Both the position numbers and the translations under genes were made by a program. The notes beneath the pieces are model-generated. The model had not been told where the DNA came from, ran no database searches, and worked only from the letters and a program-made list of their open reading frames with translations. From assembly GCA_031002005.1 (NCBI GenBank), contig JARYHS010008074.1, positions 269,949,930 through 270,013,929 of the forward strand: DNA of 64,000 bases, read 5' to 3'. The stretch is from Vandiemenella viatica. Its lineage: Eukaryota; Arthropoda; Insecta; Orthoptera; Morabidae. Below are positions 47,883 through 59,869 of this stretch, piece after piece (within the stretch, counting starts at the first letter, position 1; the number at the start of each line of letters is the position of its first letter).

Positions 47883-50032
47883 GTTCAAAGTGGCTAAAAT
47901 CTTTGTTTAGGAAGATCTGAAAATGTAACTGATTAGCAATTTAACATATCTTTAATCTAGAGCTGTGAGAATTTCTGGGGAAATACAAATTTGAGCAAAT
48001 GGTTCATTAACATCAGGATTAAATCATGAAATGTGGTGTGAATTTAATCACAGAAAAATGTATTCTATCACAAGATAAATTTGGGAATAAACCTGAAAAC
48101 AACAAGTATAAACAAAGGTGTTATACAGTTTCTCCTGGCTGCAACAGCAAGTACATAATAAAATATGAACCCATCACTTACCAAAGATCACATAACACTA
48201 GGTGAATAAAATACACAAAATTTCAGACTACACCTTACGATAATGAAACATATGGCAGCTGCATGAATTAGCACTACTGATTATTTGTGGCTACATAGGT
48301 GGTAAGGCGAATAATGGTTCATATGACCATGCATTTTAAGAACAGTGATTAGTTGTGTTCTGAAAGTACACACCCTTGAGGAAGGGTGAAATAGATAGTT
48401 GGGGAAGACTAAATAAAAAGTTTAACTGAAAATAATATTATTAGATAAAAAATAATAAATACACACTAATTAAAAATGTACATATATTAACACCTTCAAT
48501 TTTTATGTATATAATTAAAAATATAATTGCCTTACCAGTGAATAGGTAAGGAGTAGAATTGCCACTTATTAATGAAGTGGAGATCATATTTAACTAGTGT
48601 CAGACATGCTTAGCCACTTGTATGCAGTCAGTTTCCTCCTATGTCCTTGAAGCACCAGTTCAGGCTCCCACACATAGCCATGCTGATAAGACTCGGTAGA
48701 GCATCCAGTCGTAATGTTATAGGCTGGGAAACAGCTCTGGTCTTGTCTTGACTGCTACGGACAAAATGAAATAAAGATTTTACACTATCCTATATCCCAG
48801 AAAAGCAGTCATGCGTATGTTTGTAAGCTAGTTGGCATCTGTGGAGTTTAGAATGAATTGTGGTTTCTGTATAGACTTGGATGCTTTAACTGCCGAGCTT
48901 TTGTTGAAATTGTTGGAGTCATGGGAACTTACATGAACAGGCATTGGATAATTTGGTTTATTTTCTATATCCTTGGTTAAACCTGCTAATAGCAGTTTCC
49001 TGTTTATCATTGTTATGATAATAGATTTATTTATTTATTTAAAATAATTAATTAAAAATTGTGAGTAGCAAATTGACAGTGCAGTGCATTACCAAAGTAA
49101 ATTGAATAATTTTTAAGGATGATTTTAATTAGGCTTAATCATTTTTAGTTTCTGTGCTTTTCAGTTTATGTTTTATCTCTGTTAGCTGAGATGGAGTAGA
49201 GAAAAAGTATTTTCAGTCTCAATTTCAGTTATAACTTTGGAGGTTAAGCAGATATAAGTGATCAAAGGTAAGCAGATTGACTCAAATACCTAGATAGCTA
49301 TACACAATTAGGTTCATAGATTGCTGGAATTACTTTTGAAATACTGGAATAGGTTTCACTTAACTGTGGAATGGATTCAGCTACTCTCCTGTTACATACA
49401 TTATACTGTTGTTATTGAGTTGTCATTGAATTTCTGATTAAAGGGGAAATCCCAGGTCACTGAAATTTACATGTGATTTCAGTGTGCATAAGGAGATGTG
49501 TGCATGGATGCCTAGCAGTGTTAGAATTGTGAAATATTTCAAGGACGGAAAGACGAGAATCTAAGAACAACCTTGTTGTGGTCACCCTTGATTTACCTAG
49601 ACTGAATGCAGTTTGTAGAGAGTTGATGACAACATTAAAAAACACAGAACTATCATAGAGTGATACAGGAAATTATCACAAGCTTAGGCTATTGAAAATT
49701 TATGTTTGGTTGGTCTAGTGATTACTAACCAAAAATAACAAACCAAATAATTGAGAACACGAGATGGGAAGTTCTTCTCCACCATCCCTATAGTTTCAAC
49801 ATCACACCCTCAAATTACAATCTTATCGGTTTTATGGAGGTAGATTAGAGGCCAACACAACCAGATGGTGGAGGTCCTGTAGAAATGGAAACTAGGTAGA
49901 AAAATAACAAAAAGACTCTAGATTAATATAATGCATTCAATTTATCTACTTAATATGGACATTTTTCTAGCTAAATATTGTGTGTGGTAGCTTTTGTTAC
50001 GAAACTTTATTAAATTTCACTTTATTTTTCAG
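47883..50032. other. End of the 21.8-kb GBF1 intron
   Basis: A+T-rich. A diverged copy of the 12725-13300 repeat lies near 48150-48300. No other recognised feature. It ends with the acceptor TTTATTTTTCAG at 50021-50032. Confidence 0.5.
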
Positions 50033-50166
50033 ATGATTTGGCAGAAGTAGTTGCTGAAGGAGAAGTTTTGAAGTATGGACTTCATATATCACCATCTGGA
50101 AGGCAAAAAATTTCAGAGAACATACCAAATCATGAACAGCTAATGGCCATAAAACATAAGAAGAAG
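50033..50166 (+). CDS. GBF1: GBF1 exon (HUS-Sec7 linker)
   Basis: Exon of 134 bases between TTATTTTTCAG and GTATTT: two bases completing a split codon, then 44 codons, ending in phase 0. It encodes a variable, polar stretch (GEVLKYGLHISPSGRQKISE) ending in QLMAIKHKKK. That ending matches the conserved linker just before Sec7 in GBF1 (family ELIEIKNKKKLL). The next exon begins LLATGTEHFN, so the junction KKK-LL is as expected. The donor GTATTT is weaker than the others. Confidence 0.92.
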
Positions 50167-51281
50167 GTATTTTTTCTGTGTTTTTATTAAAGTTTATACT
50201 ATATACTTTCATATTGATATTCATATTATGTGAATTGTATTTTTACTTACATTATTTATTTCTTCTTAAACCATTTTTACATTCTTTTCTCTGTGCAGTT
50301 CTGTGCAAGAAGTCAAGGAATGTAAGTGGCAGACATAATAAGCAACAAACATATACCTGGTATGATGTAGGAAAGGGCTGACAGGCTACATAAACATTTA
50401 AATGAGTAAATAAATGTAAGATAAATTTTTTAGCATGTTGGCAATAGTAGGAAGTATTTACATTAACACATAGCAAAATTGATGAAAAAAGAATTATAAG
50501 AAAAATCAGAGTGTCAGTGGAATGAGTGGTTGGGGAAAGCCTTTAAAACACTGAAAGGAATGTTTTGCAACTACTATAATAGATGAATAAAGATTAGGGG
50601 GAAAATAAACTAGATGTAGCCCATAAAGGAAAATAGAAGAAGATATAATAAATCATGTATTACCAGGCCACCTAGTTATTCAGACAAATAGTTTTGCATA
50701 GTATAATTTTTTTATCATATTGGGACAAGGAAAAAGTTTTGATTAGTTATAATTAAAATGGAGAAAAAAAATCTATTTAGTACACACATGCATAATGCTT
50801 CAAACCTGGCCCAAAACAACCACCAGCAACTAAAAAAACTATGACCTCTGGATTGAGAATGAAATTTAAGAAACTAAAATGACAATAGAACAGTTAGAAA
50901 TATTTTTGCAATGTTATATCGGTTGTTTATATCCGTTGTGAATTTATCTTTCACCACTCTTTGTGATGTCATACTTCAGAATGAGACTTCACTGTACATT
51001 TGCTGAATGTTGTGATTGTACTTCCATTTACATTTGCTGCAAAAATTTGTCTTTTTTTGCATACTGACAATATGTCACTAACAGAATCTGAAAGTGTTAT
51101 TATCTACACTACTCATCGACTATATTGAAAGACCATTTCCACCCATGTGAACTTGTTCATGATATACCATGCAGCTATAGCTATGTTTATAGATGAGAGA
51201 CTTGTTATCCCATGGTAGAATGATTTCGAGAACAGTCAGGGACCACTAAGAAAAAGACAGTGATAGGTCGACTGTTGTCCT
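50167..51281. other. Start of 13-kb GBF1 intron, no recognised element
   Basis: A+T-rich sequence. I see no gene, tRNA or clear repeat before the LINE 3' end at 51282. Confidence 0.5.
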
Positions 51282-51358
51282 CCATCTACATCTACATCTA
51301 CATCTATACTCTGCAATTCACAATTACTGTGGGTGGCAGAGGGTGCTAAGCACCAATC

Positions 51359-54300
51359 CTATTTTAGAGTATTCCAATCTCGAATAGAACGAGGAAAGAA
51401 AGAATACATAAATGTATCAGTACGACATCTTATATCTCGAATCTTATCCCTTCTGTCATTGCGACCCAAATAGGTTGGCGGAAGAAGAATTTCGTTGCAC
51501 TCGTAAATTAGAGATTTTCGCATATTCTCCAACAAATTTAAACGTAAAAGACGTCGTCTGTCCGCCAAACAATCCCAGCCTAACCCACGTATCAGCTCTG
51601 TGACACTTACATAAGGACTGTAACTAGCGGTCACGAATCGAGCGGCTCTCCTCTGTACTTTCTCTAACGTGTCAATCAATCCCTTGCGATACGGATCCCA
51701 AATTGCACAACAGTATTCCAAATGCGGACGCACTAGTGTTTTGTACGCTATTTCCTTTGTATGAGCATTGCAGCTTCTCAAAATACGACCTATAAAACGT
51801 AGTTTAGAATTAGCTTTGCCTACGACGGAATTTATGTGCAAGTCCCATTTCATGTTGCTTTGTACTGTTACGCCTAGATACTTCAGGGAATCGACCGTGT
51901 CAACAACTGAATTGTTAACTTTGTACTCGTGAGCAAATGGGGTCCTTTATTACTTATTTGCATTGCCTTGCACTTTTTACAGTTAAGTGTAAGCTGCCAT
52001 TTATGGCACCATTCCGAAATAACATCCAGATCGCGCTGTATTTCTAAGCAATCGTCAGAGCACCTCACTTCCCTATAAATAAGTGCATCATCAGCAAAAA
52101 ATCGCATCCTGCAATTAACGTTGTCACCGAGATCGTTTATAAAAATTAAGAAAAGAAGTGGTCCTATTACACTTCCTTGAGGAACGCCCGAAGTAACATC
52201 TAGCTTTGAAGAGGCTTCCCCGTCAACAACGACATACTGCGACCGACCAGTTAGAAAATCGCTTATCCATTCGCAGATCTGATCAGATATACCGTACGCT
52301 CGAATCTTCGCCAAAAGGCGGTTATGTGGTACAGAGTCAAAAGCCTTCTGGAAATCCAAGAAAATAGCATCAACTTGTGATCCTGCATCGATAACCTTCA
52401 TTACGTCATGCGAAAATAGAGCCAGTTGCATTTCACACGAACGGTTCTTACGAAATCCGTGTTGGTTTGCTGTAAGTAACTCGTTTTCATCCAGAAACTT
52501 CATAACGTTAGAGCATATGACATGCTCCAGAATTCTACTGCAGACAGATGTTAGAGATATGGGTCGATAATTCCTAGGATCTCTCCGATCACCTTTCTTG
52601 AAAACGGGAATCACCTGCGCTATTTTCCAGTCAGAAGGTACTTTTCTTTCTTCTAAAGATTTACGAAATATATCTGATAGAAATGGTTCTATTTCTTCCG
52701 CGTATTCCGAAAATAATCTTACTGGAATACCATCAGGACCCGGCGCCTTCCCCCACTTCAGGAGCCTTAATTGTTTTATGATACCTACACTATCAATTTG
52801 AACTGGATCCATCTCAGATTCTACACGCCGTGCAAAAGCGGGAATGTTTTCCATGTTTTCGTCAGTGAAAGAATTTTTAAATTCAGTGTTAAATAAGGTA
52901 GCCTTTTCGCGGCTGTCATCAACTTCCCGGCCGTCTTGTAGTAGAACTGACATATTGTTGTCACTACCACTAACTTTTTTTACATACGACCAAAATTTCT
53001 TTGGGTTTTCGTTGAGACTCTTAGAAAGTGAGTTGCATCTAAAGTCGTTAAAAGCCTCGCGCATCGCATTTTTAACATGTTCTCTTTTCTCAGCTAACTT
53101 TTCTAAATCACTCCTATACATCGTCGTCCTTGAGCGTGCATGTATCTTCCTTTGTTTTTTAAGTAACCGTTTAATTTCACGTGTATACCACGGGGGATCG
53201 TTCCCATCCCTGATTGTCCTTTTCGGTATATGTAAGTCCATGCCTTTCCTGATTATATGCATGAACCGAAGCCACATCTCTTCAACCGAGCCTCTTCCTT
53301 CTATAAAGGTAATGTAATTATCCCTCAGAAACGCTCTTAAACTCTCCTTTGGGGCCTTTTCAAACCTGTAAACGACCCTTTCTTTTTTCTTTTTGCGCGC
53401 GGCTATTAATTTTACTGTAGCAATTACAGCTTTATGATCACTTATTCCCATGGTGGTTGAAACGTCCGTGAATAACTCAGGCCTATTCGTAACGAGAATA
53501 TCTAAAATGTTTTCGTTATCGTTGTGGCACCGCGTTGGTTCAGTGACGAGCTGCTCCAGATTAAGATCTGAGAAAAGGTCAAGAATAATTTCACAGGATG
53601 TTTTATCCCGGCCACCAGTAACGTGGACGTAATTATTCCAGTCGATATACGGAAAGTTGAAGTCACCTCCTAGTATTATTCCATGATCTGGAAATTGACG
53701 AGCTATATTACTTACATTAGTTCTTAAGGCCTCAGCAATAGATACATCTGCATCTGGTGGACGATAGAAAGACCCTAATACAAGTTTTGTCCTAGCTACT
53801 TTTAGTCTAATCCATAGGATTTCACAGACCGTATCGATATTTATTTCGCTACACGACAGATGTTTACTAACAGCTATAAATACACCGCCACCATTGGAGT
53901 TCAACCTGTCCTTACGGAAAACATTCATTCTATCGTTAAATATTTCTGCTGAACTTATATCCGGTTTTAACCAGCTTTCAGTACCTAATACAATATCTGC
54001 TTCTGTACTACTAATAATGCTTTCAAGCTCAGGCTGCTTATTGCAAACACTTCTACAGTTAATAACGACTACTTTTAATGGTCGAGACTGATTTACGCTA
54101 CTCCTAACATATGGTGCCGAATTCGATTGGGCTGCCCGTAACTGTGATCCCAGTTTCGGGTCTTCCTGCCTCAGTCTAAAAAAATCCCCCGATGCACTCC
54201 ACACGGCCCCTGCCACCCGTGTAGCCGATTCACGTGTGTAGTGCACTCCTGATCTATCCAAGGGAACCCTACACGACTCGACCACATGGCGAAGATCTAG

Positions 54301-55158
54301 GAATCTGCAACCATGATTATCGCAGAAACGCCGCAGTCTCTGGTTTAGACCCTCAACTCGGCTCTGAACCAGAGGTCCACAGTCGGTTCTATCGACAATG
54401 CTGCAGATAGTTAACTCAGCCGAAATCTTGCGGTCATCAACCACAGAGCTCACCCTTTGAGCAAGCCGCCGGAAGGAAGAGAGGATAGTCTCTGACCCCA
54501 GGCGGCAAGCATCGTTGGTTCCGACATGAGCTACAATCCGCAGCTGGCTACACCTCGTCCGATCAATGGCATCCGGGATGGCCTGATCCACATCTTGGAT
54601 CAGACCTCCCGGAATACACAATGAATGGACACAAGACTTCATCCCAGACCTATTCGCCAAGTCCCTAAGGGGTTCAATAAAACGCCTAATGTTGGAGCTA
54701 CCTATCACCAAAATCCCCTTCTGTGGTCGCTCAGGCCTTGCGGGCAGGGGGGCTGGCAACTCACTGTTTGACGATTGTGGATCTGAACCAGACCCAGACA
54801 ACACATCAAACCGGTTGGACAGTGGTACAAGTATGTCCTCCTGGGATTCAGACTTGCACAACTGCCCCCGCATGCGGCGTCGACGCCCGGAAACCACACG
54901 CCAGACACCGTCAGGTGACTGCCGCACAGGCTCCAAGGTCTCAGCCTAGACTACAGGTACGATGCTGGGAACAGGAGAACCCGCGATAGCGCTAGCTTCA
55001 GCGGAGTCTCCCATAGCACATCTGCTGCAGTCGCCTACGGCAGCTTCCAGCCTTGTAACTTTCGTTAGCAAAGCTGCAAGCTGAGCGCGAAGATCAACCA
55101 CCTCAGCCCGCGCCTGCACACAGCAATCACAGTCCCTACACATATTATTTCTAAACAA
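51359..55158 (-). pseudogene. SGNH-endonuclease-reverse transcriptase polyprotein, two lesions
   Basis: The frame opens at 55158 with MFRNNMCRDCDCC, a short Cys cluster, then a Leu/Ala heptad-like stretch (VVDLRAQLAALLTKVTRLEA). An in-frame TAG lies at 54946-54948. Counting from the Met at 54936, the SGNH domain has GILVIGSSN (74-82), HVGTND (137-142) and LDRSGVHY (226-233): the Ser, Asn and Asp/His catalytic blocks. The APE-type endonuclease (about 288-510) has GTESWL, GGDFNFPYIDW and GISDHKAV. The RT (about 730-1000) has NYRPISLTSVCSRILEHV, FLDFQKAFDSVPHNRLL, GVPQGSVIGPLLF and FFADDALIY. A one-base indel near 51938-51950 shifts the thumb into another frame (to 51359). About 1,265 codons if intact. 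Confidence 0.9.
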
Positions 55159-55183
55159 AAGCTACGGAGACGATGAAATAAGA

Positions 55184-55323
55184 ACTATCCGAGTGATCCA
55201 AATAAACTGTTCACTACTTACAAACAACCGATAGACACGACTGAAAAAAAAAAACTATCCGAGTGATCCAAATAAACTGTTCACTACTTACAAACAACCG
55301 ATAGACACGACTGGAAAAAAAAA
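55184..55323 (-). repeat. Two 70-bp tandem repeats in the LINE 5' UTR
   Basis: ACTATCCGAGTGATCCAAAT begins at 55184 and again at 55254. Each unit runs through AACCGATAGACACGACTG into a poly-A run (poly-T in LINE sense). It lies between the ORF start at 55158 and the 111-bp array. Confidence 0.93.
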
Positions 55324-55325
55324 AC

Positions 55326-58300
55326 CTAAATTCACAAAGGACTTTCTCGCGTAACGGTTACAGATGACCAACTGACTACTGGCGCTGTTAAACGAATATG
55401 CAAAGATGGACAAAAGCTATCTACACACTGTAAATTAAACTAATCACAGAAGGCACTTCCTGGAGTGACGGTTGATGAAGACCAACTGTCTACTGGCGCT
55501 GTTAAATAAGCAAGATTAGACAAAGCTATCTACACACTTTAAATTAAACTAAACACAGAAGGAACTTCCTGGCGTGACGGTTGCTGAAGACCAACTGTCT
55601 ACTGGCGCTGTCAAACAAGCAAAGATTGAACAAAAGCTATCTACACACTTTAGATTAAACTAAACACAGAAGGAACTTCCTGGCGTGACGGTTGCTGAGG
55701 ACCAATTGTCTACTGGCGCTGTTAAATAAGCAAGGATTGAACAAAAGCTATCAACACACTTTAAATTAAACTAAACACAGAAGGAACTTCCTGGCGTGAC
55801 GGTTGCTGAAGACCAACTGTCTACTGGCGCTGTTGAATAAGCAAAGATTGAACAAAAGCTATCTACACACTTTAGATTAAACTAAACACAGAAGGAACTT
55901 CCTGGCGTGACGGTTGCTGAGGACTAATTGTCTACTGGCGCTGTTAAATAAGCATGAATTGAACAAAAGCTATCTACACACTTTAAATTAAACTAAACAC
56001 AGAAGGAACTTCCTGGCGTGATGGTTGCTGAAGACCAACTGTCTACTGGCGCTGTTAAATACGGAAAGATTGAACAAAAGCTATCAACACACTTTAAATT
56101 AAACTAAACACAGAAGGAACTTCCTGGCATGACGGTTGCTGAAGACCAACTGTGTACTGGCGCTGTTGAAGAAGCAAAGATTAAACAAAAGCTATCTACA
56201 CACTTTAAATTAAGCTAAACACAGAGAGCACTTCCTGGCGTGATGGTTGCTGAAGACCAACTGTCTACTGGCTCTGTTAAATAAGCAAAGATTGAACAAA
56301 AGCTATCTACACACTTTAAATTAAACTAAACACAGAAGGAACTTCCTGGCGTGACGGTTGCTGAAGACCAACTGTCTACTGGCGCTGTTAAATACGGAAA
56401 GATTGAACAAAAGCTATCAACACACTTTAAATTAAACTAAACACAGAAGGAACTTCCTGGCGTGACGGTTGCTGAAGACCAACTGTCTACTGGCACTGTT
56501 GAATAAGCAAAGATTAAACAAAAGCTATCTACACACTTTAAATTAAGCTAAACACAGAGAGCACTTCCTGGCGTGACGGTTGCTAAAGACCAACTGTCTA
56601 CTGGCGCTGTTAAATAAGCAAAGATTGAACAAAAGCTATCTACACACTTTAAATTAAACTAAACACAGAAGGAACTTCCTGGCGTGACGGTTGCTGAAGA
56701 CCAACTGTCTACTGGCGCTGTTAAATAAGCAAAGATTAAACAAAAGCTATCTACACACTTTAAATTAAGCTAAACACAGAGAGCACTTCCTGGCGTGACG
56801 GTTGCTGAAGACCAACTGTCTACTGGCGCTGTTGAATAAGCAAAGATTAAACAAAAGCTATCTACACACTTTAAATTAAGCTAAACACAGAGAGCACTTC
56901 CTGGCGTGACGGTTGCTGAAGACCAACTGTCTACTGGCGCTGTTAAATAAGCAAAGATTGAACAAAAGCTATCTACACACTTTAAATTAAACTAAACACA
57001 GAAGGAACTTCCTGGCGTGACGGTTGCTGAGGACCAATTGTCTACTGGCGCTGTTAAATAAGCAAGGATTGAACAAAAGCTATCAACACACTTTAAATTA
57101 AACTAAACACAGAAGGAACTTCCTGGCGTGACGGTTGCTGAAGACTAATTGTCTACTGGCGCTGTTAAATAAGCATGGATTGAACAAAAGCTATCTACAC
57201 ACTTTAAATTAAACTAAACACAGAAGGAACTTCCTGGCGTGACGGTTGCTGAAGACCAACTGTCTACTGGCGCTGTTAAATACGGAAAGATTGAACAAAA
57301 GCTATCAACACACTTTAAATTAAACTAAACACAGAAGGAACTTCCTGGCGTGACGGTTGCTGAAGACCAACTGTCTACTGGCGCTGTTGAATAAGCAAAG
57401 ATTAAACAAAAGCTATCTACACACTTTAAATTAAGCTAAACACAGAGAGCACTTCCTGGCGTGATGGTTGCTAAAGACCAACTGTCTACTGGCTCTGTTA
57501 AATAAGCAAAGATTGAACAAAAGCTATCTACACACTTTAAATTAAACTAAACACAGAAGGAACTTCCTGGCGTGACGGTTGCTGAAGACCAACTGTCTAC
57601 TGGCGCTGTTAAATAAGCAAAGATTAAACAAAAGCTATCTACACACTTTAAATTAAACTAAACACAGAAGGAACTTCCTGGCGTGACGGTTGCTGAAGAC
57701 CAACTGTCTACTGGCGCTGTTAAATAAGCAAAGATTAAACAAAAGCTATCTACACACTTTAAATTAAGCTAAACACAGAGAGCACTTCCTGGCGTGACGG
57801 TTGCTGAAGACCAACTGTCTACTGGCGCTGTTGAATAAGCAAAGATTAAACAAAAGCTATCTACACACTTTAAATTAAGCTAAACACAGAGAGCACTTCC
57901 TGGCGTGACGGTTGCTGAAGACCAACTGTCTACTGGCGCTGTTAAATAAGCAAAGATTGAACAAAAGCTATCTACACACTTTAAATTAAACTAAACACAG
58001 AAGGAACTTCCTGGCGTGACGGTTGCTGAGGACCAATTGTCTACTGGCGCTGTTAAATAAGCAAGGATTGAACAAAAGCTATCAACACACTTTAAATTAA
58101 ACTAAACACAGAAGGAACTTCCTGGCGTGACGGTTGCTGAAGACCAACTGTCTACTGGCGCTGTCAAACAAGCAAAGATTGAACAAAAGCTATCTACACA
58201 CTTTAGATTAAACTAAACACAGAAGGAACTTCCTGGCGTGACGGTTGCTGAGGACTAATTGTCTACTGGCGCTGTTAAATAAGCATGGATTGAACAAAAG

Positions 58301-59869
58301 CTATCTACACACTTTAAATTAAACTAAACACAGAAGGAACTTCCTGGCGTGACGGTTGCTGAAGACCAACTGTCTACTGGCGCTGTTAAATACGGAAAGA
58401 TTGAACAAAAGCTATCAACACACTTTAAATTAAACTAAACACAGAAGGAACTTCCTGGCGTGACGGTTGCTGAAGACCAACTGTCTACTGGCGCTGTTGA
58501 ATAAGCAAAGATTAAACAAAAGCTATCTACACACTTTAAATTAAGCTAAACACAGAGAGCACTTCCTGGCGTGATGGTTGCTAAAGACCAACTGTCTACT
58601 GGCTCTGTTAAATAAGCAAAGATTGAACAAAAGCTATCTACACACTTTAAATTAAACTAAACACAGAAGGAACTTCCTGGCGTGACGGTTGCTGAAGACC
58701 AACTGTCTACTGGCGCTGTTAAATAAGCAAAGATTAAACAAAAGCTATCTACACACTTTAAATTAAACTAAACACAGAAGGAACTTCCTGGCGTGACGGT
58801 TGCTGAAGACCAACTGTCTACTGGCGCTGTTAAATAAGCAAAGATTAAACAAAAGCTATCTACACACTTTAAATTAAGCTAAACACAGAGAGCACTTCCT
58901 GGCGTGACGGTTGCTGAAGACCAACTGTCTACTGGCGCTGTTGAATAAGCAAAGATTAAACAAAAGCTATCTACACACTTTAAATTAAGCTAAACACAGA
59001 GAGCACTTCCTGGCGTGACGGTTGCTGAAGACCAACTGTCTACTGGCGCTGTTAAATAAGCAAAGATTGAACAAAAGCTATCTACACACTTTAAATTAAA
59101 CTAAACACAGAAGGAACTTCCTGGCGTGACGGTTGCTGAGGACCAATTGTCTACTGGCGCTGTTAAATAAGCAAGGATTGAACAAAAGCTATCAACACAC
59201 TTTAAATTAAACTAAACACAGAAGGAACTTCCTGGCGTGACGGTTGCTGAAGACCAACTGTCTACTGGCGCTGTCAAACAAGCAAAGATTGAACAAAAGC
59301 TATCTACACACTTTAGATTAAACTAAACACAGAAGGAACTTCCTGGCGTGACGGTTGCTGAGGACTAATTGTCTACTGGCGCTGTTAAATAAGCATGGAT
59401 TGAACAAAAGCTATCTACACACTTTAAATTAAACTAAACACAGAAGGAACTTCCTGGCGTGACGGTTGCTGAAGACCAACTGTCTACTGGCGCTGTTAAA
59501 TACGGAAAGATTGAACAAAAGCTATCAACACACTTTAAATTAAACTAAACACAGAAGGAACTTCCTGGCGTGACGGTTGCTGAAGACCAACTGTCTACTG
59601 GCGCTGTTGAATAAGCAAAGATTAAACAAAAGCTATCTACACACTTTAAATTAAGCTAAACACAGAGAGCACTTCCTGGCGTGATGGTTGCTAAAGACCA
59701 ACTGTCTACTGGCTCTGTTAAATAAGCAAAGATTGAACAAAAGCTATCTACACACTTTAAATTAAACTAAACACAGAAGGAACTTCCTGGCGTGACGGTT
59801 GCTGAAGACCAACTGTCTACTGGCGCTGTTAAATAAGCAAAGATTAAACAAAAGCTATCTACACACTTT
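55326..59869 (-). repeat. 111-bp tandem monomer array, about 41 copies
   Basis: The plus-strand unit runs GTTAAATAAGCAAAGATTGA ... ACTTCCTGGCGTGACGGTTG ... ACTGTCTACTGGCGCT, 111 bp. GGCGCT occurs at 55381, 55495, 55604, 55715, 55826 and so on to 59822, which is 40 periods of 111. Monomers nearest the ORF are the most diverged (114 and 109 bp). From about 57000 on, variant monomers recur every 1,110 bp, for example AAGCATGGAT at 57171, 58281 and 59391, and GTGATGGTTG at 57461, 58571 and 59681. The array ends mid-unit at 59869. There is no open frame through it. It is in the promoter position of the LINE. Confidence 0.97.

Larger units (their letters stand above)
51282..59869 (-). mobile_element. 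CR1/L2-group LINE with SGNH domain and 5' monomer array, copy 2
   Basis: Minus-strand element of about 8.6 kb. In sense order it has a tandem 111-bp monomer array (59869-55326), two 70-bp repeats (55323-55184), one long coding region (55158-51359), a short 3' UTR with AGCACC and GGGTGGCAGAGGGT-type blocks, and a (GTAGAT)n tail at 51306-51282. The 3' end matches copy 1 and the fragment at 105-292. The 5' end stops inside a monomer, so the original array may have been longer. The coding region has only two disabling lesions, so this is the youngest large LINE in the window. It is antisense to GBF1. Confidence 0.92.

Noticed and set aside
55326..59869. CRISPR-like or centromeric satellite reading of the 111-bp array
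   Set aside because: Units are contiguous without spacers, so not CRISPR. The array starts at a LINE 5' UTR and ends abruptly in unique DNA, so an ordinary satellite is less likely than element monomers, though not excluded.
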